Positions 1 to 6,022 of a stretch of 8,075 nucleotides of DNA are shown here, one piece after another. The stretch comes from Actinomycetes bacterium (GTDB taxonomy: Bacteria > Actinomycetota > Actinomycetes > Mycobacteriales > Micromonosporaceae). The stretch is taken from the NCBI GenBank assembly GCA_023437285.1, contig JAEZGP010000794.1, positions 1 through 8,075 on the forward strand, given 5' to 3'. Every line of letters starts with the position of its first letter. The stretch's first letter is position 1. Position numbers and translations under genes: made by a program. Below the pieces are notes generated by a model that saw only the letters and a list, made by a program, of their open reading frames with translations, was not told where the DNA came from and did no database searches.

Positions 1-127
1 CGCCGTCCGTCGTCCCGGCCGCGGGGCGGCAGGCCGCGAGGGCGGCGGACGCGGCGGCGCGTGCCTCGGCGCCGACGCCTTCCGTGTGGAGCCGGAGCGC
101 GACGGTAGCGAGCTGCGATGCGATCAA
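1..127 (-). CDS. N-terminal fragment of an unidentified protein, runs off the left edge
   Basis: A reading frame opens with TTG at 127-125 and stays open for 42 codons to the window edge. About 90% of its codons end in G or C, as in the other genes here, while the competing GTG-start frame at 134 gives an implausible arginine-rich peptide. An AGGGG ribosome-binding sequence lies 6 bases before the TTG, and an in-frame stop just upstream leaves TTG as the only practical start. The visible peptide begins MIASQLATVALRLHTEGVGA and continues alanine-rich and helical, with no diagnostic motif. I do not recognise the family. A resemblance to the first helices of MmgE/PrpD-type proteins is too weak to call. 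It lies downstream of marR on the same strand but has its own promoter-like element with an inverted repeat (147-176), so it may be a target of the regulator. Confidence 0.6.
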   Translation of the reverse strand, partial: MIASQLATVALRLHTEGVGAEARAAASAALAACRPAAGTTDG

Positions 128-146
128 TGAACACCCCTACCATAGC

Positions 147-175
147 CTGATACTTGAGTTAGGTTAGCTACTCAA
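147..175 (-). promoter_or_regulatory. Candidate sigma-70-type promoter for the left-edge gene
   Basis: Read on the minus strand there is TTGAGT (bases 175-170) as a -35 box, a 17-base spacer, and TATCAG (bases 152-147) as a -10 box. The predicted transcript would start near 140, giving a leader of roughly 13 bases that includes the AGGGG ribosome-binding sequence before the TTG at 127. The stretch is AT-rich against a very GC-rich background. The same design (TTGAGT, 17 bases, TATTAG) recurs before the CoA-transferase operon at 5112-5140. This is a pattern match only. Confidence 0.5.
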
Positions 176-176
176 G
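153..176. promoter_or_regulatory. Perfect inverted repeat, candidate MarR operator (site A)
   Basis: CTTGAGT at 153-159 and ACTCAAG at 170-176 are exact reverse complements, separated by 10 bases. The spacer carries a GTTAG direct repeat (158-162 and 163-167). The repeat covers the -35 box and spacer of the candidate promoter at 147-175, which is where a repressor would block polymerase. MarR dimers typically bind inverted repeats of this overall size. The element matches the sequence at 5050-5078 at 20 of 29 positions without gaps. A short stem-loop in the marR 3' untranslated region is possible, but it is AT-rich and has no T-run, so an operator is preferred. Confidence 0.55.
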
Positions 177-214
177 CACAGCATGTCCATGGTCAGGTGG
201 GTGGATCGGGCAGC

Positions 215-760
215 TCACCCCTCGGAGGCGGCCCCCAGACCGGCCCGCAGCGTCTCCCCGATGGTCGACTCGCTCTTGACGCCGACGAAGAAGGCGAACA
301 CCACGAGCGCGGCCTGCCGCTGGTCGTCGGTGAGCTGGCGGTGAAAGAGCTCGGCGTGCGCCTGCACGAGTTCGTTGATCTCGGCGAGCACCGGGCCGGC
401 CTCCGGCGTGGCCATCACCCTGATCATCCGCCGGTCCTCGTCGACGCGCTCGCGCCGCACCAGCCCGCGACCCTCCAGGTCGCGCACCAGACGCGAGGCG
501 AAAGCCGGCACGATGTCCAGCCGCTCGGCGAGCTGGTTGACCGCGAGCGGCTGGTCCCCGGCGCCGAAGATCTGGATCAGCGCCTGGTGGGCCAGCGGAT
601 CGAAGCCGTACTCGCGGGCCACGTCATCGACGATCCGGACCACCTTGCGGATGACGTACCGGGCCGTGGCGACGGCCTGCACGTACGCCTTCTGGTCGGT
701 GATCCCACCCTGCCCACTCTGGGCCCAGGCAGCCAGCGCGACCTCGGTCTCGTTCAACAC
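215..760 (-). CDS. MarR-family transcriptional regulator
   Basis: A 181-residue winged-helix DNA-binding protein, slightly longer than the usual 140-160 for the family because of about 25 extra N-terminal residues. Helical dimerisation segments lie at about 24-50 and 122-165. The winged helix-turn-helix spans about 55-118: the segment with NQLAERLDIVPAFASRLVRDLE (residues 75-96) holds the helix-turn-helix, and RRERVDEDRRMIRV (102-115) is the wing with the family DxR signature. The start is taken as GTG at 760 because AGAGG lies 5 bases upstream. The frame is open much further upstream, but that extension is out-of-frame sequence of the ThDP enzyme gene. Members usually act as dimeric repressors released by small, often acidic or aromatic ligands. 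It follows the catabolic operon on the same strand after a 68-base gap that holds a candidate operator (791-815), so it probably controls itself and its neighbours. The ligand is unknown. Confidence 0.92.
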   Translation of the reverse strand: MLNETEVALAAWAQSGQGGITDQKAYVQAVATARYVIRKVVRIVDDVAREYGFDPLAHQALIQIFGAGDQPLAVNQLAERLDIVPAFASRLVRDLEGRGLVRRERVDEDRRMIRVMATPEAGPVLAEINELVQAHAELFHRQLTDDQRQAALVVFAFFVGVKSESTIGETLRAGLGAASEG

Positions 761-790
761 CGTTCCTCTCGACAGCCGACAAAACGCCGC

Positions 791-815
791 TGTTGAGTAA
801 CATACCCGGGTTAGT
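791..815. promoter_or_regulatory. Candidate MarR operator upstream of marR (site C)
   Basis: An AT-rich island lies in the 68-base gap between the ThDP enzyme gene and marR, 31 to 55 bases before the marR start. It holds TTGAGTAAC at 793-801 and an inverted TAAC (798-801)/GTTA (810-813) around the palindrome CCCGGG (805-810). Its TTGAGTA-C--ACC pattern matches the minus-strand reading of site A at 11 of 14 positions, so the half-site is shared although the second arm is degenerate. The position suits autoregulation. I could not define a convincing -35/-10 pair for marR, which may also be read through from the upstream operon. Confidence 0.4.
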
Positions 816-828
816 TTTCTTTCGGCGC

Positions 829-2595
829 TCAGCTCCGGTCGCGGGTCATCTGGGCGTCCACCAGCACCGGACGCCGCTCCTCGCGCACGATCGACGCCGC
901 CCGGCGCAGGGTGGCCGGCAGGTCGGCGGCGTCGCGTACCGGGCCGAACGCCTCGACACCCTGGGCCCGGGCCAGGCCGGCGAAGTCCACGTCCGGGTCG
1001 GTGATGTCGATGCCCACGGCCACGTCCGTGTCCCGGCCGCGCTGGTGGCTGATCTCCGTCTGGTGCATCCGGTCCTGGTTGTACGTGCGGTTGTTGGCCA
1101 TCACCACCAGCATCGGCAGCCGCATGTTCGCGGCCGTCCACAGCGACGAGGCGGTGTAGAGGAAGTCCCCGTCGGACTGGATGTCGACGACCAGCGTGTC
1201 GTCGTCGCGGTGGGCCAGCGCGCAGCCCATCGCCGCCGGTACGCCGTAACCGAGCCCACCACCCCCGGAGATACCCAGGTAGCAGTTCCAACTGGCCATG
1301 TCCCAGGCCCGGCGGGTGTTGCCGTAGAGAGCGCCGAAGGCGAGCTGCCACGGGCCGTCGCTGACCGCCTCGTAGGTCTCGGCGGCGAGCCGGCCCGGCC
1401 CGAACTCCCCCGCGTCGCGGCGGACCTTCGCCCGCCACATTGCCGGCGTGCTCGCCTGCGCGGTCAGCTGCGCGGTCCGCGCGCCGGCCCGCTCGACCGC
1501 GTCCGGGTCCGCGCCGACCAGCTCGGTCACCATCTGCGCCAGGCGCGGCAGGGCGAGCGTGGCGTCACCGGTGAGCACGGCCTCGATCCGGTCCCAGGCG
1601 GCCGCCGAGCGGTCCACCGGGGCCCGCTCGACCAGCGCCGCGCCGGAGAGCACGAAGACCCGCGCGTCGGGCCGGGGCAGCCAGGCGAAGTCCCGCTCGG
1701 CCACGTCGGTACGGCCGAGCGCGAAGTACGGGTCGCGCACGTCGACCGCGAGCACCACGTCGGCCTCGGCCAGCGCCGCGTGGTGGCGGCCGGTGGCGTC
1801 GGCCCAGTGGGTGTTCGGGAAGTTGTGCCGGGCACCGAGGTCGACCACGCCGGCACCGAGCCGCTCGGCGAGCGTGATCAGCGCGTGGTACGCCGCCTCG
1901 CTGCGGCCCGCGTTGTCGGCCAGCAGCAGCGGCCGCTCGGCTCCGACCAGCGCCTCGGCCAGCGGCGCGAGGTCGGCGTCGGCGACGGTCGGGGTGGTGT
2001 GCCGGGCCAGGGCGGTCTCCGGCGCCCACAGCGGGTTGGCCGCGAGCGGGTCGGGCCACCCGCCCTCCTGCAGGCCGGCGTCCAGGGCCACGTAGACCGG
2101 CGCCTGCGGGAACGAGACCGTGGCGTTGTACGCCCGGGCGAGGCTGTGCGGTACGGCGGCGAGGCTGGTCGGCGCGTCGTCCCACTTGGTGAAGTCGCGG
2201 ACCAGTGCGGCCTGGTCGCGGGCCGCGTGGATCCAGTCAATCCACGGCCGGCGCCGGGTGGCGTCCGCCGGTCCCGCGCCACCGACCACCAGCATCGGGA
2301 CCTGGTCGAGGAAGGCGTTGAACAGGGCCATCGAGCCGGTCTGCAGGCCCACGAGGTTGTGCAGGGCCACGCCCATCGGCCGGCCGGTGGTCTTGGCGTA
2401 CCCGTGCGCCATGCCCACCGCCACGTTCTCGTGCAGCGTCAGCACCAGCTCCGGGCGGCCGGCCCGGACCAACGAGTCGTGGAAGCCCCGCAGGGTGGCC
2501 CCCGGGTTGATCGCCACGTGTGCGATGCCGAGCCGGGCGAGCGTCTCGACCATCAGGTCGCTGCCGTACCGGGTCTGATCCGCCATGACGGTCAC
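829..2595 (-). CDS. Thiamine-diphosphate-dependent enzyme, acetolactate synthase/benzoylformate decarboxylase-like
   Basis: A 588-residue protein with the three-domain layout of the family: pyrimidine-binding domain (about 10-175), central domain (about 200-360) and diphosphate-binding domain (about 395-580). Glu56 in LTLHENVAVGMAHGYA is the conserved glutamate that activates the cofactor. The diphosphate/magnesium motif is SDGD at 474-477 followed by Asn501-Asn502, with Ser in place of the usual first Gly. A glycine-rich loop GGGGLGYG (444-451) precedes it. Such enzymes decarboxylate 2-oxo acids or ligate or cleave the resulting C2 unit. The genuine acetolactate synthase is unlikely, because no small regulatory subunit is adjacent and the context is catabolic. 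A GTG start at 2595 overlaps the stop of the acyl-CoA dehydrogenase gene by 4 bases (GTGA), implying coupled translation. ATG at 2586, with GGAAG 10 bases upstream, is an alternative start. It is the last gene of the operon from 5028. The substrate is not determinable. Confidence 0.88.
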   Translation of the reverse strand: MTVMADQTRYGSDLMVETLARLGIAHVAINPGATLRGFHDSLVRAGRPELVLTLHENVAVGMAHGYAKTTGRPMGVALHNLVGLQTGSMALFNAFLDQVPMLVVGGAGPADATRRRPWIDWIHAARDQAALVRDFTKWDDAPTSLAAVPHSLARAYNATVSFPQAPVYVALDAGLQEGGWPDPLAANPLWAPETALARHTTPTVADADLAPLAEALVGAERPLLLADNAGRSEAAYHALITLAERLGAGVVDLGARHNFPNTHWADATGRHHAALAEADVVLAVDVRDPYFALGRTDVAERDFAWLPRPDARVFVLSGAALVERAPVDRSAAAWDRIEAVLTGDATLALPRLAQMVTELVGADPDAVERAGARTAQLTAQASTPAMWRAKVRRDAGEFGPGRLAAETYEAVSDGPWQLAFGALYGNTRRAWDMASWNCYLGISGGGGLGYGVPAAMGCALAHRDDDTLVVDIQSDGDFLYTASSLWTAANMRLPMLVVMANNRTYNQDRMHQTEISHQRGRDTDVAVGIDITDPDVDFAGLARAQGVEAFGPVRDAADLPATLRRAASIVREERRPVLVDAQMTRDRS

Positions 2596-3749
2596 GCTTC
2601 CAATCCATTGCGGCTGATGAGCTGCCGGACGATGACATTGCGCTGGATCTCGTTCGTGCCCTCACCGACGATCATCAGCGGGGCGTCGCGGAAGTACCGT
2701 TCCACGTCGAACTCGGTGGAGTAGCCGTATCCGCCGTGCACCCGTACCGCGTCCAGCGCGATCTGCATCGCGGCCTCCGAGGCGAACAGCTTGGCCATGC
2801 CCGCCTCGAGGTCGCAGCGTTGGCCGGACTCGGCGCGTTCGGCCGCGTAGAGCACGAGTTGGCGGGCGGCGGTCAGCTTGGTGGCCATGTCGGCCAGGTA
2901 GTTGCCGATCGACTGGTGTTTCCAGATCGGTACGCCGAACGACGAGCGCTCCTGCGCGTAGCGCAGCGCGTCCTCGAACGCCGCCCGCCCCACGCCGAGC
3001 GCACGGGCGGCCACCTGGATGCGTCCGGTCTCCAGCCCGGTCATCATCTGCGCGAAGCCGTACCCCGGCCGGCCGCCGAGTACGGCGTCGGCCGGCGCCA
3101 CGTACCCGTCGAACGACAGCTCGCAGCTCTCGACGCCCTTGTAGCCGAGCTTGGGCAGGTCGCGGGAGACGGTGAGGCCCGGCCCGTGTTCGACCAGCAG
3201 GACGCTCACCCCGCGGTGGGCGGGCGTGGCGGCCGGGTCGGTCTTGCACAGCAGCGCGATGAGCCCGGAGCGCCGCGCGTTGCTGATCCAGGTCTTCGCG
3301 CCGGTGATCACGTAGTGGTCGCCGTCCGGCCGGGCCGTGGTGGTCATGGCCCGCAGGTCCGAGCCACCGCCCGGCTCGGTCAGCGCCATCGTGGCGCGCA
3401 GCGCGCCGGTCGCCATGTCGGGCAGGTACCGGTTGCGCTGCTCGTCGGTGCCGAAGGCGAGCAGCAGCTTGGAGACCACCGTGTGGCCGCCCATCGCCCC
3501 GGCCAGGCTCATCCAGCCCCGGGCCAGCTCCTCGGTAACCATGGCGTAGCACGGCATGGAGACCCGGGTGCCGCCGTACTCCTCGGGGATGGCGAGGCCG
3601 AAGATGCCCAGCTCCTTCATCGTCTCGATGAGCTTCTCCGGGTACTCGTTGGCATGCTCAAGCTCGCGGGCGACCGGTCGGACCTCGCGGTCGACGAAGT
3701 CGCGTACGACGTCGACGACCGCCTGTTCTTCCGTGCTCAACGTGGTCAC
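2592..3749 (-). CDS. Acyl-CoA dehydrogenase
   Basis: A 385-residue FAD flavoprotein of normal family length that introduces an alpha,beta double bond into an acyl-CoA, passing electrons to electron-transfer flavoprotein. In order there are the N-terminal helical domain (1-120), the beta domain with the FAD/substrate signature LTEPGGGSD (123-131) and TWIS (153-156), and the C-terminal helical domain with ERSSFG (267-272) and HGGYGYSTEF (338-347). Glu363 in GEGTNEIQ is the expected catalytic base in the short/medium-chain position. This ending differs from that of glutaryl-CoA dehydrogenase, so a decarboxylating role is not favoured. GTG at 3749 is preceded by AAGGA 6 bases upstream. The gene lies 97 bases after the CoA-transferase gene, a gap in which I see no gene or terminator, and its stop overlaps the ThDP enzyme start. 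It probably acts on the thioester made by the CoA-transferase (inference). Confidence 0.94.
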   Translation of the reverse strand: MTTLSTEEQAVVDVVRDFVDREVRPVARELEHANEYPEKLIETMKELGIFGLAIPEEYGGTRVSMPCYAMVTEELARGWMSLAGAMGGHTVVSKLLLAFGTDEQRNRYLPDMATGALRATMALTEPGGGSDLRAMTTTARPDGDHYVITGAKTWISNARRSGLIALLCKTDPAATPAHRGVSVLLVEHGPGLTVSRDLPKLGYKGVESCELSFDGYVAPADAVLGGRPGYGFAQMMTGLETGRIQVAARALGVGRAAFEDALRYAQERSSFGVPIWKHQSIGNYLADMATKLTAARQLVLYAAERAESGQRCDLEAGMAKLFASEAAMQIALDAVRVHGGYGYSTEFDVERYFRDAPLMIVGEGTNEIQRNVIVRQLISRNGLEA

Positions 3750-3846
3750 GATCGTTCCTTCCGGTCTGCCTGTTCACTCGACTGTGCCGGCCGCCCACCC
3801 GGTGCCGCCGGCCCACCTCGCGGCCCGGCCGGGGCCTGCCGCCCGG

Positions 3847-5028
3847 TCACACGACCCCGTCCGCGCGCAACGCCGCGATCTGGTCGCGATCGCGGCCGAG
3901 CTCGGCGAGTACCGCGTCGGTGTGCTCGCCGACGCCCGGCACCGGGCCGAGGTACGCCTCGGTGCCGCTGAGCACGGCGGGGGGCAGCAGGGCGCTGACC
4001 TCGCCGCCCGGCGTCGCCACGGTGCGCCACCGGTCGCGGTCGGCCAGCACGGGGTGGGCCAGGAAGTCCTCGACGGTGTTGAGCCGGGAGTTGGCGATGC
4101 CGGCCCGGTCGAGCAGCCCGCGCACGGTCGGGCCGTCCAGCTCGGCCAGCCGGTCGGCGATGATCCGGTCGAGGTCGCCCCGGTGCGCGACCCGGCCGGC
4201 GTTGCTGGCGAAGCGCGGATCGTCGGCCAGCCCGAGCTGGCCCAGCACGATCTCGCAGAAGGTGCGCCACTCCCGTTCGTGCTGGATCGCCAGCAGCACG
4301 GTCGCGCCGTCGCCGGCCGTGTACGGGCCGTACGGCGCGATCGTGGCGTGTGCCGCGCCGACCCGCTCGGGCTGGCGGCCCCCGTACCGGGTGTAGTAGG
4401 CGGGCTGCCCCATCCACTCGGCGAGCGCGTCGAACAGCGACACCTGCACGGCCGGGGCGGTCCCGGTGGTGGCCCGGGTGTAGAGGGCGGTGAGGATGCC
4501 GCTGTAGGCGTACATGCCGGCGGCGATGTCGGCGATCGAGATCCCCACCTTCGCCACCTGCTCGGCGGTGCCGGTCAGCGACACGAGCCCGGTCTCGAAC
4601 TGGACGAGCAGGTCGTAGGCCTTGCGATGGGCCCACGGGCCGTCGGCGCCGAAGCCGGAGATGTCACAGACGATCAGATCGGGGTACCGCTCGCGCAGCT
4701 GGTCGGCGTCGAGGCCGAGCCGGCCCGCGGCGCCGGGGGCGAGGTTCTGCACGAACACGTCCGCGCGGGAGAGCAGGTCGTGCAGGACGGCCGAGCCGGC
4801 GGGCTGCTTCACGTCCAGCGTCAGCGACTGCTTGGACCGGTTGAGCCAGACGAAGTAGCTGGACTGGCCGTACACGGACTCGTCGTAGCGGCGGGCGAAG
4901 TCACCGCCGCCGGGACGCTCGATCTTGATAACTCGCGCGCCGAGGTCGGCGAGCTGCCGGGTGGCGAACGGAGCCGCCACCGCCTGTTCGAGGCTGATCA
5001 CGGTGACACCGTCAAGCGGTCGCGGCAC
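3847..5028 (-). CDS. CaiB/BaiF-type (family III) CoA-transferase
   Basis: A 393-residue protein of typical family length. It opens with the signature PLDGVTVISLEQAVAAPFAT (residues 4-23), followed by the CoA-binding Rossmann-like region with GARVIKIERPGGGD (30-43) and NRSKQSLTLD (63-72). Asp167 in GISIADIAAG corresponds to the catalytic aspartate that forms mixed-anhydride and thioester intermediates in formyl-CoA transferase and CaiB. YDLLVQ (138-143) and GFGADGPW (125-132) are further family marks. The enzyme moves CoA between a donor thioester and a carboxylic acid, often a dicarboxylate, carnitine or an arylsuccinate. GTG at 5028 has GAGGA about 7 bases upstream. It is the first gene of the minus-strand operon and is divergent from the plus-strand gene at 5148, with a candidate promoter and operator between them. 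Its substrates are unknown. The neighbouring dehydrogenase suggests it activates an acid for oxidation. Confidence 0.93.
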   Translation of the reverse strand: MPRPLDGVTVISLEQAVAAPFATRQLADLGARVIKIERPGGGDFARRYDESVYGQSSYFVWLNRSKQSLTLDVKQPAGSAVLHDLLSRADVFVQNLAPGAAGRLGLDADQLRERYPDLIVCDISGFGADGPWAHRKAYDLLVQFETGLVSLTGTAEQVAKVGISIADIAAGMYAYSGILTALYTRATTGTAPAVQVSLFDALAEWMGQPAYYTRYGGRQPERVGAAHATIAPYGPYTAGDGATVLLAIQHEREWRTFCEIVLGQLGLADDPRFASNAGRVAHRGDLDRIIADRLAELDGPTVRGLLDRAGIANSRLNTVEDFLAHPVLADRDRWRTVATPGGEVSALLPPAVLSGTEAYLGPVPGVGEHTDAVLAELGRDRDQIAALRADGVV

Positions 5029-5049
5029 GGCACATCCTCACGGCTCTAC

Positions 5050-5078
5050 TACCTCAGCGAAGTTAGCAACCTGAGCAC
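5050..5078. promoter_or_regulatory. Candidate MarR operator in the operon leader (site B)
   Basis: CTCAG (5053-5057) and CTGAG (5071-5075) form a 5-bp inverted repeat separated by 13 bases. The full 29-base stretch aligns without gaps to 151-179 at 20 positions, including a shared GTTAGC core (5062-5067) and a shared GAGCAC/AAGCAC-type right end. It lies about 22 bases before the CoA-transferase GTG and downstream of the predicted promoter at 5112-5140, where a bound repressor would act as a roadblock. The arms are shorter than at site A, so this would be a weaker site. Confidence 0.4.
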
Positions 5079-5111
5079 CGTAATCTGCCAGGTCGCCCCA
5101 CGTACAGACGG

Positions 5112-5140
5112 CTAATATCACACTAGAAATAGGCACTCAA
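5112..5140 (-). promoter_or_regulatory. Candidate promoter of the CoA-transferase operon
   Basis: On the minus strand TTGAGT (bases 5140-5135) is followed after exactly 17 bases by TATTAG (bases 5117-5112). A transcript would start near 5105 and run through site B to the GTG at 5028. The box sits inside CTTGAGT/ACTCAAG sequence as at site A, so the regulator could also bind directly over this -35 box. On the plus strand TAATAT at 5113-5118 could serve as an overlapping -10 for the gene at 5148, although I see no matching -35 for it. This is the most AT-rich part of the divergent intergenic region (5029-5147). Confidence 0.5.
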
Positions 5141-5147
5141 GTAACCT

Positions 5148-5903
5148 ATGCTCGCCGTCATGCTAACTGGAGGCACCATCCGCGCCAAGTGGGGAGTCAT
5201 CATCCCCTCCACGAATGTCATGGTGGAGCACGACTTCGCAGCCCTCTGTCCGTACGGCGTGACGTTCCACGCCGGCCGCGCCTACATCGCCAGCCCGTCC
5301 ATGGCCACCGACGAGGACGCCAAGACGCTGCTGGACGAGATGGACCAGGGATTCTCCACCGCGCTGCGCGACGTGCTCACCGCCAAGGTCGACCGGATCA
5401 TCATCGCCATGTCCGCCGAGGTGATGCGGCGGGGCGTCAAGGGCGGCCAGGACTTCGTCGACGACATCGCACAGCAGGCCGGGCTGCCGGTCACCACCGG
5501 CCCGGAGGCCGTGATCGCCGCGCTGCACCGCATCGGTGCGACCAAGATCGGCGTGCTCACGCCCTACCAGCCGGAGTCCGACGCGCTCACCCGCGAATAC
5601 TTCGAGGCCAGCGGCTTCGAGGTGCGCCAGGTCGCGGGGCTGCGTTGCACCTCGGCCACCGACATCGCCGAGGTCACCCCCGACCGGATCGTCGCCGCCC
5701 TGCGTGAGCTGGACCGCTGCGGCGCCGACGCCCTGGTGCAGGTCGGTTCCAACCTCAACGCCGTCGCCCTGGCTGCCCAGGCCGAACACTGGCTGGACAC
5801 CCCGACCATCTCCATGAACACCGCGACCGTCTGGCATGCCCTGCGCCAGTCCGGCATCACCGACCAGCGCGGCGACGCCGGCCCGCTGCTGCGCGACTTC
5901 TGA
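5148..5903 (+). CDS. Maleate isomerase/arylmalonate decarboxylase (Asp/Glu racemase) superfamily protein without the usual catalytic cysteines
   Basis: A 251-residue protein of normal family length with two Rossmann-like halves. RAKWGVIIPSTNVMVE (12-26) and LTPYQPESD (137-145) match the family segments carrying the conserved Asn (Asn23) and Tyr (Tyr140) that hold the substrate carboxylate. By my alignment, the first cysteine of maleate isomerases falls at Met88 in IIIAMSAE and the second at Gly200 in VQVGSNLN. The only cysteines (34, 167, 191) lie elsewhere. Family members isomerise maleate, racemise aspartate/glutamate or decarboxylate arylmalonates, mostly through those cysteines, so the reaction here is open. 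It may belong to a subfamily with the MSAE motif. The start is uncertain: ATG at 5148 and ATG at 5160 both lack a ribosome-binding sequence, while a GGAGG (5169-5173) lies inside the frame just before an ATC codon. Transcription is divergent from the CoA-transferase operon, suggesting shared control and a role at entry to the same pathway. Confidence 0.85.
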   Translation: MLAVMLTGGTIRAKWGVIIPSTNVMVEHDFAALCPYGVTFHAGRAYIASPSMATDEDAKTLLDEMDQGFSTALRDVLTAKVDRIIIAMSAEVMRRGVKGGQDFVDDIAQQAGLPVTTGPEAVIAALHRIGATKIGVLTPYQPESDALTREYFEASGFEVRQVAGLRCTSATDIAEVTPDRIVAALRELDRCGADALVQVGSNLNAVALAAQAEHWLDTPTISMNTATVWHALRQSGITDQRGDAGPLLRDF

Positions 5904-5912
5904 GCCACCCTG

Positions 5913-5958
5913 GCGCCTACCCAGGCGCTTCCGGTCCGGGCCCGCCAGCCCGGACCGG
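5913..5958. terminator. Tandem hairpins between convergent genes, probable bidirectional terminator
   Basis: Two perfect hairpins follow the stop at 5901-5903. The first pairs GCGCCT (5913-5918) with AGGCGC (5923-5928) around a 4-base loop and is followed by TT. The second pairs CCGGTCCGGGC (5931-5941) with GCCCGGACCGG (5948-5958) around a 6-base loop. There is no T-run of the classic intrinsic kind, which is common for actinomycete terminators. The position, in the 119-base gap between the convergent ends at 5903 and 6023, fits termination in both directions. The rest of the gap (5959-6022) is GC-rich with nothing recognisable. Confidence 0.7.
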
Positions 5959-6022
5959 GGCCCAGGCCGGGGACCCGGCACGAACAGGCCCGGCCCGCAC
6001 GATCGGGCACGCACCGATGTGA

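Noticed and set aside
785..827. Possible terminator after the ThDP enzyme gene: CGCCG and CGGCG arms followed by TTTT on the minus strand
   Set aside because: The arms are only 5 bp and the loop is over 30 bases, so a stable hairpin is unlikely.
761..1438. The upstream extension of the marR frame to a 407-codon protein
   Set aside because: The extra N-terminal part is out-of-frame sequence of the ThDP enzyme gene and is Arg/Gly-rich. A good AGAGG ribosome-binding sequence precedes GTG at 760.
793..2724. A 643-codon plus-strand open frame opposite the ThDP enzyme gene, and similar long frames at 2736-3971, 3556-5115 and 6676-8073
   Set aside because: They are antisense to genes with clear family motifs, encode Arg/Gly/Val/His-rich low-complexity peptides without recognisable domains, and arise from strong GC bias at third codon positions on the other strand.
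3750..3846. Possible extra promoter or small gene between the CoA-transferase and acyl-CoA dehydrogenase genes
   Set aside because: The 97 bases show only the AAGGA ribosome-binding sequence of the dehydrogenase gene. There is no promoter-like pair, no CTTGAGT element and no credible short frame.
829..5028. Assignment as a glutarate (CoA-transferase plus glutaryl-CoA dehydrogenase) or oxalate (formyl-CoA transferase plus oxalyl-CoA decarboxylase) pathway
   Set aside because: The dehydrogenase has the generic EGTNEIQ ending rather than that of glutaryl-CoA dehydrogenase. The ThDP enzyme does not look like oxalyl-CoA decarboxylase, and an acyl-CoA dehydrogenase has no place in oxalate breakdown.
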